This document shows positions 47,014 to 60,226 of a DNA stretch of 64,000 nt, one piece after another; within the stretch, counting starts at the first letter, position 1, and each line of letters begins with the position of its first letter. The DNA comes from Juglans regia (taxonomy: Eukaryota; Streptophyta; Magnoliopsida; Fagales; Juglandaceae). The notes under the pieces were generated by a model. That model did not search any database and was not told the DNA's origin. It worked only from the letters and a program-made list of their open reading frames with translations. The stretch lies in NCBI RefSeq assembly GCF_001411555.2, contig NC_049907.1:7758243-7822242 (forward strand), written 5' to 3'. The translations under genes and the position numbers were made by a program.

Positions 47014-49498
47014 TTATCTTCTATACAAATACTTCGACAAAGGGAACTTAAGACTCCTTGCCACCTGTGAAACACTTCAATATTAGAAGTAAAAGAGAGT
47101 TGACGCAAATAAAAAATCTACATAATATGAGTCGCAAAAACTACCTTGAGAACCATTTCTTCAGACACCGTTGATCGATATCGAGTTGAACCCTCCAATG
47201 GGCAGCTTCCTCCTTTAATGATAAAATTAGCATTGCAGAGACTGGATAGTTGCAACAGAACATCAGACATGAGTCCACCATCCCCACGTTGAACTCCTAA
47301 CCCTTCATTTTCTTGCTCCTCTTCGTCGATTGAACCTTCTGCTACAGATGTGATACACTGAAATATGGCTAATAACCTCTCCAACGGAAAAGTTCCTGGT
47401 CCTTTCATCAGTAATTCCTGTTCTGCAGTTTCCTTCTGCTCCAGTGACTTTTGAGAGGACCTAAGCATGAACATGCATAGAAGATGAAATTATGCAAGCA
47501 AGGCATGCACATGATAGTAGGTGAAACAAAAGCAAACGGCTTGGGATTGTAAAAACTCCTAGGGAGTTCAATTCTCTATCATTCTTGTAGTGGACTGATG
47601 CCTGGCGTTCTCTTCCTACCTGGCCTTTGTATGAGACATTAGACACGAGCTCGATATGTTCATTATAAAGGGTGACACCAAGCAAATAATTATATAGGCA
47701 GTCAATTTGTAAATATTAGTTTAAAAGTGGCCAGATCCTACATAAAAAATCAAAACAAAAGGCAAACAGAAAATCAATATTACAAAAATGAAGATGGGTA
47801 TCGGTTGATTAGCTGTCAATCATTGTTTGGTCCTAATAGAATATTAGATTTTCAAGTAATGTTAGAAATATTTTTTTTTTTTTACATTGAACCTCACCAA
47901 GGCAAGGTCCATGGGAGCCATCCTAGGAGAGAGATATTCAAATAGGCATTGGAAAATCAATATTATATCATAACAAGCACCAAAAAAGCATGGATTGAAG
48001 TTAGCCATCACAAACTAAAAACCATAATAGACTTATACATGCTATCCTACTTCAGAGTGAGTACTTTCAAAATCTGAAAACTCTGACTATATCCAACAGA
48101 ATAGACTTATACATCATAGATTGAATGTCAAGCTTTAATGCACTTACTTCCTCTTTCGTTTTCGGTTGTCAAAACCACCCATTGAATCAAAAAGTGAGGC
48201 GTCAAGGGTAGCTGGGTTTCTTGATGCAAGAAATGCTGATATAAGGAGATATTTTGCTGAAGTTGACATGTGAAAATCTAACTCATCAATTTCTTCACAT
48301 CCTGCGAATCTTCTCCTGCTGCCCTTCTGCTTCATCTCCTTGTTGGATTCAGCTTCAGGGGAAGGCTGAGATGAAATCTTAAATACCTCATTCAGAGAAG
48401 AAGCAATATGTGGCTGAAGATGACTAAACAATCTTCTCTTCAGTTCTTCTCTGGGAACAACTCCCAAGTCACTTAAAGGTTCACAATATTTTGCAAATAA
48501 TGGTGCAAAGGCAGTAGATAATTCATCCACCCTTCTAGTAATTCTGCAGAAAGGCCTTAGTACAACACTGTTTGACAAGAAACAAAACTCAAGTTCATTA
48601 CACAATATATCAAACAGAAGATCAGGCATGCGATATAAAGAGAATTCAAATTAAAAATTTATTCTTACTCAAGAAAGGATGAATAAACCTTCCGGTTTGC
48701 TTGGTTTCTCATGAATATTTGACGAAGATCATCTTCTGTGTAATCGGGAAAATAAACAGGCACGGGTTCTATGTAACCCATACTTGAGTAATATGTATCA
48801 GGCGACGTGTTACTCACAAAGATTAGACCCAACTCAGGCATCTTCAGAACATCATAGAGATTGAACAGAAAAGGTAATATGGTGGAACTTTTATCCCATG
48901 CTCTAACAAGCTCCAAATTGTCGAATATTAGGTAGACTGTATTTCCATGAGCTTGTCCAACCAATCTTTTGGTGTTCAATTTTCCTGAGTTCCCCATAAG
49001 ATTATTTATGACATTACTCAAGGCTTCACGGAGAAAATTAACAAAATCAGCGGGCTTTTCACAGCGCTTTACACTTGAATAACCATTCATTGCATTTTTT
49101 CTATGAAGCATCAGTTGATTCAAAATTGATTCAAACAGGATACGAGGACTATAACAAGTAAGACAACTTGAATAAACAAAAGAGCGGTTGAGATGCCTGA
49201 ACGTCTGTAGAATGATACTGGTTTTCCCAGTAGAAGGACCTCCATAAATAAAGAGAGGAAGCATGGGAGAATTAGAGGGACCCAAAAGGCGCACAAGTTC
49301 AAGAATCTGAGCTCGTCTACTTGGAAAGCTAGATAATAGATCATCCAAGGTAATGGGGTCCTCTCCAAACACAAGGTCATTGGTCGTGAGAGATTCATCA
49401 CTTGTTTTCATTGTTTCAACCACATTGTTGGCAACAGGAGTAGAACAGGAAGACCTTGTTGTTCTTCTGGTAATTCGTGGGCTTTCCTCCTTACCCAT
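47014..49498 (-). CDS. ORC5: Origin recognition complex subunit 5
   Basis: An AAA+-type subunit of the six-protein complex that marks replication origins and loads MCM helicase in the nucleus. On the minus strand the exons are 49498-48669, 48567-48148, 47460-47145 and 47064-47014. All junctions are GT-AG and in frame, and the product is 538 aa, the usual plant ORC5 size. A basic N-terminus (PRITRRTTRSS) is followed by Walker A GGPSTGKT (86-93) and a Walker-B-like LIFDNLE (190-196). The ORC5 C-terminal domain carries blocks such as KYLLISAFLASRNP, PLERLLAIFQCI and QLSSLCNANFI, ending KFPLSKYLYRR. The single-GKT ATPase and this C-terminal domain separate it from ORC1, ORC4 and CDC6. The leader probably contains an intron: a donor-like ATAG|GTAAGT (minus) lies near 50525 and an acceptor-like TTATTAG lies directly before the ATG. 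Confidence 0.94.
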
Positions 49499-52244
49499 CT
49501 AATAAAACTTGCAGGGGCGAAAAAAGATTCTATTCTGTGAAAAACTAAGAAATTCTCAATTTAGGAGAAAAAATTACAACAATACAAGCATACGAAAGCA
49601 CACTAAGAAACATTCAAAATCAGCAGGCAATCAAAAGAAAGGTAGAGTAAATGAAAGATAAAAATGTTAATAAAAAAACATCCAAGTGTTCAAAATTAAA
49701 TTGGAATGAAATGGCGAAAATGGAAGGAATGCCTTCAGTGACTACATAGAAAATTTTCTCTTCAGGTGAACTCGAACTGAAAATTCTCAGCGAATGGGAT
49801 AGTTTTGGGTAAAAGATTAAAAAGAGACGTTGAAATGTTTTTAATTTTCCCTAAATGCAAAATTTAACAAGGAAAACAAAGTCAGTATCATATCAATCCA
49901 GCATTGTGTCGTATATTAAGTCTAAACAAACTGTCAATTCAGGAAGAAAACTCGTAAATTAAGTCTAAACAAAGATCATGGCATTTGTTGGAGGTCTTGA
50001 TTTATGCATGGGCCGATATGATACTCCAACACATCCTCTTTTTAGTACTTTACAAACAGTGCACAAAGATGACTACCATAATCCTAACTTCACGGTAAAT
50101 GATTCAATTAATTTATCAAGAACACTTATTGAATTTGCATTAGTTTTGCATTAATTTATCAATTAATTAGCTTCCTGAATAGCACTTCATCTTCACAAAG
50201 ACCACTTCACTCCACTCTCACTCCAACTTCACAAAGACCAAGCAGAAGTAATACAAATGAAATAAATCTTGTAGACACGATCCTGGAGTGCAACAGGCGA
50301 ATTTTCAAGAAAGGGGAAAAAAACAAAAAATAACTTGCCATATATATAAGTGTTCACATTCGTTTGTTCTTATTGTTCTAGAAGTATATGTAAGTGTCAA
50401 TCCAGCTTTATACATGGAAGACAAACAATAAATCTTTTCCCCTCTCACTGTGTTTGTAGACAGAATTGAGAAAAATATACAAATTCAACCAACATCACGG
50501 TAAAACAAATTTCAAACATACTTACCTATTTTTCCAAACTCACGGCAGGATGTGCTGGTGCTGCTGCGACGAAGTGGTGTTGCTGCGAGGGGCTGCTGCT
50601 GCGATGAAACCCAAATGCAAAGTGAAATAGGACGCCACTTTTCCAAGAAAGAAACAGAGCCTAACTAATAAATTATTAATAAACCAGATGAAAAATGAGT
50701 TTTCTGATCCACAAAATCAATCTGATTATCATGAAAAATTAATCATAAACCAATTAGAGAATCCAAAAAAAAAACTAAATAAAAACTAAAACACACGAAG
50801 GGGGTCACGATTTGGTCAGATTAGATGGGTAGGAGAGGAGGAGGGACCTTGAGTTGGGCCTCGGCTGCATCAAGGCGCCTCCATCTCTGAGCAGCTTCAA
50901 TGTCTTCTCTTTGCCTTGAGTAGTGCTGCGTCGACGAGAAACGACTGGAATGGCTTTTGTGCGAAGGAAACAGAGACTCTAGGTCAGAGATCTGGACCAG
51001 ATGGCTTGAGTGGCTTTCGTGCGAAGGAAACGGGCGAAGTGATTTCAGATTTTGGGCTGGAAACAATGGGGTTGCACGAGACCGAAAATGGAGAGAAAAT
51101 TGTGAAAGAAACTGAGACAATCCAATGCGGGAGCAACAAACCGAGGGAAGAGCAACTACTTCACAGAGGAAAAATCGAGGGGGAAGAGAGAGCGCTTTTG
51201 CTTTTGCATTTGCATTTGCATTTGCATTTAGATAACAATGCTCTTACGCCGTATTAATAATTGATTGTTATATTACATTTAGATAACAATTATTTAAGAG
51301 TAAAATTAAGTACTGTCGTAAAATACGTAAATATCGTATAATTATTTTAAAAAAGAGTGAGATTTATTTATAAAAAATTAATTTTTTTTCATGTAAATTT
51401 TATATTTATTTTTTTTTAAAATAACTGTACAACGCTTGCACACTCATGACTGCATTTAATACTTTCGATTTTGAATTAAAATATTAATAAATTTTTTATG
51501 TATATTAATGTGTCGAGTTTTTACATTAATAACATGTTTAATTTTATAATAAAAACACTTATAAATAAACTTATTTTTAAAAATCTTATTAATACATGTG
51601 CTCATGTAATTAGTGTGCTCCAGATTTTTGTAGACTTTAAATGAAGAAAAATAATATTTATAATTTTCAAATGTATAAATTTTATGTATTTTTTTAAAAA
51701 TTGAGTAAATATAAAATTTAAACAAAAGATTATTTTTTAATAATAAATCTCATTTTTATTTTTTTAAAAAAGAGTGCAAAACTCACGCGTGTTAAATTTG
51801 TATCTAACATTATTATTAAACTCCAAGTTAGTAAATTTGAGAAAACTAAAAAGAAAAGAAAATGCAAGGAAACAAAAACGAAAACGTTTCCCGCCAATGA
51901 GCTTTTATTTGGCGCGGATAACTGCACCACTTTAACATAGTTCCCTTCGAGTACATTTCCAAAAACAACCCCCTAAAAAAACTTTTCTAATTCCTTTTTT
52001 TTTTCCCTATTTTTCAAAAATTCTACTTTTTTTTTTTGGTCATGAATATTGAATATAGGTTTTTTTTATTCCCTTTTTATCAACCCTTGGTGTTACAGAA
52101 AAATTTTAGTTTCTTTCTCCTACCCATCCTCATCATCATTTTATTGACAATTATCGCATGTATATATATAATTCATTCTACTATTGGTATTGGTTTTTCT
52201 AAATTTCCAGTTGAAGTTTAGTTACCCTAATATCGATTGATAAT

Positions 52245-52434
52245 TTAGGTCTTGTTTGGATTTAAAAAAAAATTCAACTTATCTTATCTAATCATTATAA
52301 TTTTCTTAAATTTTTTAAAAAAATATATTAAACAATTCAATTTTTCTAAATCTTAAAATAAAAATAATATTATAATAATATTTTATTCAATTTTTAACTT
52401 TTATCTCATCTAAATTCACTATTCAAACCTTTAG
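52245..52434. repeat. MITE family A copy
   Basis: It starts TTAGGTCTTGTTTGGATTTA and ends ATTCACTATTCAAACCTTTA. The interior has TTCAACTTATCTTATCTAATC and ATCTCATCT words, as in other copies. Confidence 0.6.
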
Positions 52435-53524
52435 TTAATAGCCTCAAAAGTCAACTAATTTTTTGTTTAAAGAGAAAATTATTTGGAGCAACAACTTCAA
52501 TCATGATGTGATGTCATTTTCATCGGCATTAACTCATCTAAATTGTTATGCCACATTGGATAGAATTTTTTTTTTTTTTTTTTTGGTAATATTAAAATAA
52601 GTAAAATTAAAGGTAATAAGAGGGAGAGGACTGTGGGAAAACCCAATAAAGATCTCAAAATAAAAGTCACACTGCATGAAATAGAAAAACAAATTGAAAA
52701 TTGAAACTTAATAGTTCCATTCCATATTTCGATTCGTAATTGAGAAATAGACTGCTTTGAAGACCATTTTTTTGTCTGCTGTAGGATGATCCTACATTAA
52801 TCAAATGAACATTGAAAAAGTTCATGCCGAGGTGGTCACTGTAAATAAAGGATGGTTAGTGAGGGAGTTGGAGATTCTAGGCGTATACAAGCTGTTGGAA
52901 GTGGTGATACGAGGTGGCTGGAGGAGGGTGGCAAGTATGAGACAACAAAAAAAGACAACAAATTACACATAAAAAAGTTAAATAAGAAATAAATGAAATA
53001 ACTAAAATCACCTAAAATTCCCAAGCAATGCAATAGTGAGGGGATCGGCGAAGTACATAGTGGTGTGCAGTTATTTTAGAGAACGAAAAATAGTAGAACA
53101 TAATACTGTTTATTCGGATTCCAGATCAGGTACCCAGGTATATCCAGCTTGGAACCCAGGTTTCAAATCCGGGTTCCAGACCAGGCCGGAAAAAAACTCG
53201 GCTCGGATGAACAGGTCTAGTGGAACATGGTGGCCACATGCGTTGAAGATGGCATGCGCACAACCACACACTAAAAAGGTTTTTTTTTTTTCCTTTCTTT
53301 CTTTGTGCTTGTAATGAAAATATAGGCAGCTCAACTTTTTGAAAGGATGAATGATTTCCCAAAACTATACAAAACAACTCTGAAGAAAATACCATCAAAG
53401 TTCGGAACAATATCAAATTTACATAATATACCATTCAGCTTGTCATAAGAAAAATAGGTGCATGGAACCACACTCAGCAACAAGTAGCACTTCATAAACC
53501 TAACATGTCTCTTTCTCTAGCTTT

Positions 53525-53526
<2 letters not shown>

Positions 53527-53557
<31 letters not shown>
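53527..53557. repeat. (ATC)n microsatellite adjoining the ATI stop codon
   Basis: Ten ATC units lie directly beyond the stop codon of the minus-strand gene, in its 3' UTR. Confidence 0.9.
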
Positions 53558-56167
53558 TTAAGCCTTGCTTGAGGAGCTGCCCCTGATCACGGAACCACGA
53601 CGGTGGCCACCTACAATCACATCTTTAAGTCGAGATATAGGACCCAGCATCCTGCCCCTCCTCTTTCAATATCAGTTCAAAAAGAGAGAAGAAAAAAATA
53701 AACGTCAGGATAAGACAAGGTTAAAGGGAAAAAGAGGGGGGAGGGGGGCAAGTAGCATCCAGGAATAAACAGAGATTTATGCACAAGATTTGGATCCAAT
53801 TAAACATAAGTTACGTTCTACAAGCAGGATTAAATCATTGATAGAAAGCCTATAAACTAAAGTGTAGGATAGATCTACAACAATCCCAAGTGTATTAGTA
53901 TACATAACATGCAACAATAATGATATAAATATAAATATAAATATAAAACTAATAATAATAATATGGCTTGCAGTAAAAACGTAACAAAAACTGACTCTTC
54001 ACACGGAAAATAACTTAGGGATTAAGAATGTTAAAAAACATAATATATATATATATATATTGAGATACCATGTAGATACAAACATACATATCAATTATAT
54101 TTTATAATAGGAGCATAACAAACAAGTGGACCTCACCAGATTCAAACCTTTACGTCAGTAAATTTTTTTTTCCTTGTCTTGTCAAAAGAGTGGTTAATCA
54201 GAAATTGTTCTAGTAGAGAAATTTTTGAAACGTGGATTTTAATAAGAAAGTGGTGGATGCAAATGCACTAAATTAACACAAGGCATTAAGGAGAGAGGAT
54301 TGCCAATGTGGCAGAAAATCATTTTATACGGAGAGATGCAGAACTTCGAGTGATAATGTACATTTGGCAAGTGGGATGAGACACAAAATTCTCATCTCGT
54401 CTCATCTCATCATTACAACTTTTTCAAATTCCTACACAAAATATAATAAATAATTCAACTTTTTCAAATCTCAATGCTAAATTTTCAAATCCCAAAACAA
54501 TAACAATAACAATATTAAAAAATAATATTTTAAACTTTCATCTAAAACCAAAAATTCTCATCTCACTGTCCAAACCGCCTAGTGTTTCATAATTCAAAAC
54601 CTCATTTCTCTATCCTTTAATCTTAACTCCATCCTCTACTAGTCAACCGAAAATGGGATCAAAATATGAAAAACTTGTGCCATTGACCATCAGAGATTAA
54701 TGGTTAATTGAATGAATTAAGTTATAAATCCAAATAAAACCATAAACCTACACTAGTGCCCCTAGCCTTCACATCATGCAATGTGGAAATTACATTTTTC
54801 CGTTCAAAATTACGTCTTGTTTTGCTATCAATATACTTTATCCATCTCGTACATTAGGATGAATAAGTTATAAATCCAAACAAAATCATAAACCTACTAC
54901 AGTTATTTTGATATAAAACTTCTAACCATAGACCAATCCATAAAAATAATTTAAGGATCTTTTGTGACAAAACAACCAAAACCAAGCTACACCTTAAGCA
55001 CCAGCAGCTTAATAATTGGTTACTGTTATCCCAAATGTCGTAATTGGTTAACTCATGCTGCTCATAAACACACATACACACATCATAGGCTGTTTATACC
55101 CTTGCAGCTTCAGATTCTATTAATTTTCACACAAAAAGGCCTAGTGCCGGACCTCCTTGAGAATCTTACGAGGCAAAAGAGCAAAACTCGTTCCTTATCA
55201 TATTTCAATAAACCAATAGAACATGCAATACATTTTCTACCAAATGGCATAACAGAGCATCCCACTCACTTGAAAGCATAAGCATGATTAGAAAAAAATT
55301 GAATACATAATCAATTAATTAACATACCTCATCATTGATGCTGATCTGCCACTTAATTTGCAAAGCTTGCCATCCTTCCTGCTGCCATCTCTGCCCAAGT
55401 ATTACAAAACCCATGACAGCCGCCGCAATGAAAATAGACCAAAATGTATTTGCCTCTTTTGCATGAGCATACAAGGAAGCAACCCTTCTCTTCCACCAAG
55501 CACCACAAGGAAGGTCAGACCCATCATGTTTATTGTCTTTTGCAGGCGTTGGGGATAATGAAATGTCTGGAGAAAAATCTAAGCCTTGCTCATTTAGTCT
55601 AGGAACGGGCTCATTCTCATCATATGTGGATGAACCACCAATAGCTGTGTCATTGTGTAAAGAACCATATGTAGCAGCACTAAATATACTTTGCTCCTTT
55701 TCAACCAAATTTAAAACTTGGAGAGTAGTGCCTTCCTCAAACTCTGTACCATGGATGGATAACTTACTACCCTTCTCATCAAAGAACTGCATTCCTGGGA
55801 ACTCATCTGGTACAGTTATATCTTTAAAAGTCCAATTTTCTTCATCCTTTCCACTTGATCTACCAGCTTTTACAGCATCAAGATCAGATACTGCTTCCTT
55901 TTTGCCTTCTTCGTTATGAATCTCACTGTCATCAAGTTCCAATGGCAAATTTTCATGCTTAGTGTGTGGAAAGACAAAGTGACCAGACATCAACAAAGCA
56001 TGAGATGTTTCTGCACCATCATCCTCTCGGTAAGCATTATTGTCGTCATCATCCTTCAGTTCAACTTCTTTTGGGCCTGGGGCAGCAGCATATGCTGATG
56101 CTGTAAGTGACACTACTTCCCAATCAGTCCCACGCGAGGCATTTTCCCCTCCCTCGTTATCTGCCAT
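53558..56167 (-). CDS. ATI1: ATG8-interacting protein, ATI1/ATI2 type
   Basis: Plant-specific single-pass membrane protein. In Arabidopsis, ATI1 and ATI2 bind ATG8 and mark ER- and plastid-derived bodies for autophagic delivery to the vacuole under carbon starvation. On the minus strand exon 1 is 56167-55328 (280 codons, donor GAG|GTATGT). Exon 2 is 53662-53558 (34 codons plus stop). The acceptor is ...ATATTGAAAG|AGG, the only nearby AG that keeps the frame and gives the family's C-terminal GPISRLKDVIVGG block. The product is 314 aa. An ATG8-interacting motif WEVV at residues 16-19, preceded by an acidic residue, is followed by a long acidic disordered region. A transmembrane segment (about 242-258, WSIFIAAAVMGFVILG) precedes a short basic C-terminal tail. 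Intron 1 is 1.67 kb. A leader intron from near 58010 to near 56182 is possible. Confidence 0.9.
54363..54585. mobile_element. MITE family A copy inside the ATI intron
   Basis: The left end is TTTGGCAAGTGGGATGAGAC. The right end in reverse complement is TAGGCGGTTTGGACAGTGAG. TCTCATCTC words lie inside both ends. It sits in the 1.67-kb intron between the two ATI exons. Confidence 0.65.
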
Positions 56168-58260
56168 CCTCTGTCCTTACTTCTAACCATTAACAATTGC
56201 CAGAATGAAACTTGAAATTAAAATCATAGTCAAAGAGCAATAAAATATTAATTTGGTGCTGAACATGGTATTAAAACAGAAAACCTAATGGTAGTGCTGT
56301 CTTACCATGATAAAAAAAATTAACTTCGTTTAACAGACCATACAGAAGCCCTTAAGAGTTGAGGGTACTTTGAAAATAAAATAACTTCAGATGTACTTAC
56401 CCTTTCTTTCTTGTCATTAAAACAAATGAGAGGATTAAATAAACTGTACACAGCTATCAATAGAGCTGTAAATAAACAAGACTACTCGACAAGTCATTCA
56501 ATATCAACTCAGTCAAACTCGAGTTTGGCTCAATTCGTTTATTAAATAAACCTTTTGCGAATAAATTTTTTTAATCAATTATTAAATGATACTACTCGGA
56601 TTAAGCTCATCTCGACTCTTATAAACTCAAATGATTTATTGATATTTTTATAGCCTTATCTTTAACTTCATCATTTTGAATATCGATACGAGGAAATTAT
56701 GTTCTAAATACTATATGTGTTGCTTGAATCCTCATAGACATAATGCTTAATATCAATGATAGGTGCATATATATATGTACATACTATATAAAGATATTTA
56801 CAAAACTCAAAGATTGTTTGCCAAAATTTGTAGATAAAGTTATAAAATACAAAATAAATAATTTATTTTATCGAGATTAAAGGGAGGTTTGGATAGTGAA
56901 TTGAGATGAAAGTTGAAAGTTGAATAAAATATTGTTAGAATATTATTTTTTAATATTAATTTTGTTTTAGGATTTGAAAAGGTTGAATTGTTTATTGTAT
57001 TTTGTTTGGGAATTTGAAAAAGTTGTAATGATTCGATGAGATGAGTTAAGATGGTTTTGATATCCAAACGACGCCTAAGTTGCTCGTTAATAAGCTCGAA
57101 CTTTTTTGAATAACAAATAGATGTTTTACATAAAATGTAATGGGGTGATAAACTTGAGCTCGATTCATCTTCAAATAAAAATTATATGAACCGGATTTGA
57201 CCACCCACTACTTGTTCGAACTTACCTCATTTACGCCTCTAGCCATCATTGACAACACTAGTGACTCAAACAAATAAATAACAACTGTAATTGCAAAAGA
57301 TAATTTTCCCTAATAAAAAATAGCCCATCAAAACAACCAGAAGAACAGAAACTCGTCTCAATCCTAGGACTCAATAATCACACACTAATATGTTTTTATT
57401 TTTATAAGCAATCACACAACTAATTTGTTTCTCTCAATAAATTAAAATGTAAACATCCTGTGTACTTGACTACGTTATTCAATAAAAATTCGACTACTTA
57501 CAAAAAAAGTTCAAAAAATATTGAAGAGCTATGATGCACTTCCTACTCAAAAAGATTTAAAAAATCCAATTCCATGTTAGAAACTTCATTAGCGATCATT
57601 ATATAAACAAAAATACAAAAAACTTCTTCTTTTCGAAAATTCCTCTAACCAAATATAACTCCAATTCCTCAAACAAATTAAGCGTTATCCAACAACAACG
57701 CTCCATTCACGCCAGATCAATTCTACTCGGTATATGAATAAGTATATTGGAAATAGTTAATATAGTCGCACAAAAGTAGACATACAGGTCCAATCACGAT
57801 ATGAATCACCAAACAGATCGCGAAACTATAAAAAGAACAAAAAATCAACAATCAAAGAACCGAATTCCACGGCAAGAATCGATGAGAATTAGACTAGGCA
57901 GAGAGAGATAGACACAGAAACGTAATCGAACGAGCAAACTAGAACACAAGATTGGGCTAACCGGAGATGAAAAAAACGACGTTCCGATGAGGTTGAACTT
58001 GGAACTACCTCGAAGTGCGTAGAGAATAGATTTCTTATACCGAGCTGTCTCTCGGGGTCGGGGATAGAGATGAAGAAAACCGGTAGTATCGGTAAGCGTG
58101 GCTCCCAGAGAAATCAGCTTGACCGGCTATGGTAACTGGTTACTGCCCCTAAACCGGTAATTATTGCGTTTGCGTGTACGGAGAGGAAGGAACTTTCTTT
58201 GGCGACGCGCGTATGTTGCGTGAGGACGAGTTCTTAGTAATTTCAACGTACAAGCTTTGC
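56168..58260. other. ATI upstream region
   Basis: The region probably carries the ATI leader, a leader intron and, near 58.0-58.2 kb, the promoter. A splice-donor-like TTCGAG|GTAGTT on the minus strand near 58010 could pair with an acceptor ATGGTTAG near 56190. A MITE family A copy lies at 56882-57078. No other gene was recognised. Confidence 0.45.
56882..57078. mobile_element. MITE family A copy
   Basis: It starts GGGAGGTTTGGATAGTGAAT and ends GATATCCAAACGACGCCTAA, with GAGATGAGTTAAGATG inside the right end. About 197 bp, the same length as the copy at 45907-46103. Confidence 0.65.
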
Positions 58261-60058
58261 CGCGCTACGTGTTTGCAAAAATTGTTTATTAAATAATTTT
58301 TTTGTGAACATTAGATTATTAAATTATGACTAATTTTAAATTGTTTTAACTTTTATTCAAGTATAAAAAACTTAGGAATTCTTTGATTATATGTAATACT
58401 ATGCTCAATTTAAAAGTTGACGTAAATAATTGTGATATCTCATATAATAAGAATAAGAGTAAGTAATGAATGAGATCTCACATTACTTGTGAATGAAAAG
58501 TTATTGCTCTTTATAAAGTTTCAATGAGGTTCTAATTGTATCATTGACTAGTTTTTTTAGAGTATAGATCATATTATTTGGTCCTTCCATTAAGGCGTTA
58601 CAATGGCACATTCTATACTATTTATATCTCATAATTTAATTTATAAAAAAAAATTATTTAAAATTAAATTTTCTTACAAATCAAACAATTACATGTAAAC
58701 AACGTGGAGGATGTGTCCACTATATCGACTTGTAACTTATATTATTAAAAAAAAAAGTACTTATAAGTAGGTATGAATGGCATATTCTCGACATTGCCCG
58801 CACTGACTTACAAAGAGAGGAACTCAAAAAATAATGATCATCCTTGTTGTTATTCTTCAAGTACGGGCATATAGAAGAAAATCAAATAAAGGATGGCAAA
58901 GACGATGATGATGGGACCAAAATTCACATGTTAAGTGCATGATTGTTCTCTCTTGTTGTTTTCTTTTCCAATTATAGAAAAACTGTTAAAAAAAAACAAA
59001 AAAAAAGTCATCGAGGGTTGTAATAGGAAACACTAGAAATAAGATTGCGTTTGAGTAGTAAGATATTCTCAGGTATTCTGTGAATAGTAATAAAAAATAA
59101 TAATAGTATATTAAATAATAGTGAATAATAATAAAAAGTATATAAAAATTCTTAGAATAACTGAGAATACTTCACTACTCAAAATAGTTAATATATCATT
59201 ACTTGATAAGACATGGATACCACCTTATTCATATTCTCAAAGTATTTAATTATTTTATCTTGTCAATACGATATTAGTATTTTATTTCCCTAATCAATAA
59301 AAGGAAAATGCTCAATACAATAATAAGATAAGCTAGTTGATCTTCGATCCATTCACGTCTTAACTATTATTCACAATTTATCTCACTATTATTTACAACT
59401 CATCTTCAAATCCAAACGAGACCTAAAGGATCTACTACAAAGTATAGGACTCTAATGCAATGGATAATTTTTTTACAACAAAAATAAATTTAATACAATT
59501 TCAAAGTACAATATGAGAAGGGGGAAGATTGCAACAAATACCTCAAACAAACATTACAAAAATTTTTTTTATAATAAAGTTTACAAAATGATATAATTTA
59601 ATGTGATCTATCATATTATAAACTTATTTTTAGTATAAATATATCTGACGTATTACATTAAGTCATATCAATATATAATTTTTTTTTTTATAAATAATTT
59701 GCGTATAAACCTAGGAAGAAAACGGTGGACTGCCCCCTGTTTATTTTGTCTATGTACAAATGATTGCTGATAAAAAATAATGAAGTTCCTTCTAGACAAA
59801 CTAGAAAAAATCATGGAAAGCTACAAGACATGCCGAAAGTTAGTTGGTGGCCCCTTGATGCTGATTTCCCAACTTGGTATCTGCCATGTGAAGAACCATC
59901 TGTTAGTTTGAAATAACGAAGCATCTCTTTTTAAGATGTCCTTTTTCTATGAGGGGTATGTACGAAGATGTTGTGGATGGCCCATTGATACTTTGGCTTT
60001 TGCTTACCTTCCCTTCCAAAGAATGAATTAAACCTATTCTCTACCCAACATAAAGAAA
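58261..60058. other. Intergenic AT-rich DNA
   Basis: I see no gene. It contains a MITE family B copy (59545-59712) and partial MITE family A-like ends near 59340-59430 (...ATCCAAACGAGACCTAA). Short ORFs lack domains. Confidence 0.5.
59545..59712. repeat. MITE family B copy, diverged
   Basis: It shares 'TTTACAAAATGATATAATTT', then AATGTGATCTATCA and 'TATTACATTAAGTCATATCA', with the copies at 6378-6590 and 42941-43122. Confidence 0.5.
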
Positions 60059-60226
60059 ATATACTTACAACCGTGAATTGCGTAACCGCCGCGTAATCGT
60101 TTTGAAAAAAATGAATAAAACATGGGACCCACATAAAAAAAATTAATTTTTTAATAGTGGATCCTACTCTTTTTCAAAGCGATTACGCGGCGGTTACGCA
60201 CTTCACGGTTGTATGTAGAATTACTC
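60059..60226. mobile_element. Foldback MITE, second copy of family D
   Basis: Left arm ATACTTACAACCGTGAATTG continues with CGTAACCGCCGCGTAATCG. The right arm GATTACGCGGCGGTTACGCA continues with CTTCACGGTTGTATGTAGAATTACTC and is its reverse complement with few mismatches. The same centre motif (GGGACCCACAT...TTTTTTAATAGTGGATCC) and the same length as 22164-22335 show common ancestry, although the arm sequences differ. Confidence 0.8.

Larger units (their letters stand above)
49499..53557. other. ORC5 upstream region and intergenic DNA
   Basis: The ORC5 leader and promoter probably lie between 49.5 and 51.3 kb on the minus strand. ORFs on both strands at 50821-51257 overlap one another and have no domain. 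At 51196-51227 there is a short (TTTGCA)n tract. An AT-rich segment at about 51280-51470 ends in a degenerate relative of MITE family D (CTGTACAACGCTTGCACACTC). A MITE family A copy sits at 52245-52434. No gene was seen. Confidence 0.5.

Noticed and set aside
50821..51257. Overlapping ORFs of 99 codons (minus) and 113 codons (plus) upstream of ORC5
   Set aside because: They read the same bases on opposite strands, neither has a recognisable domain, and the region is better explained as ORC5 leader/promoter plus repeats.
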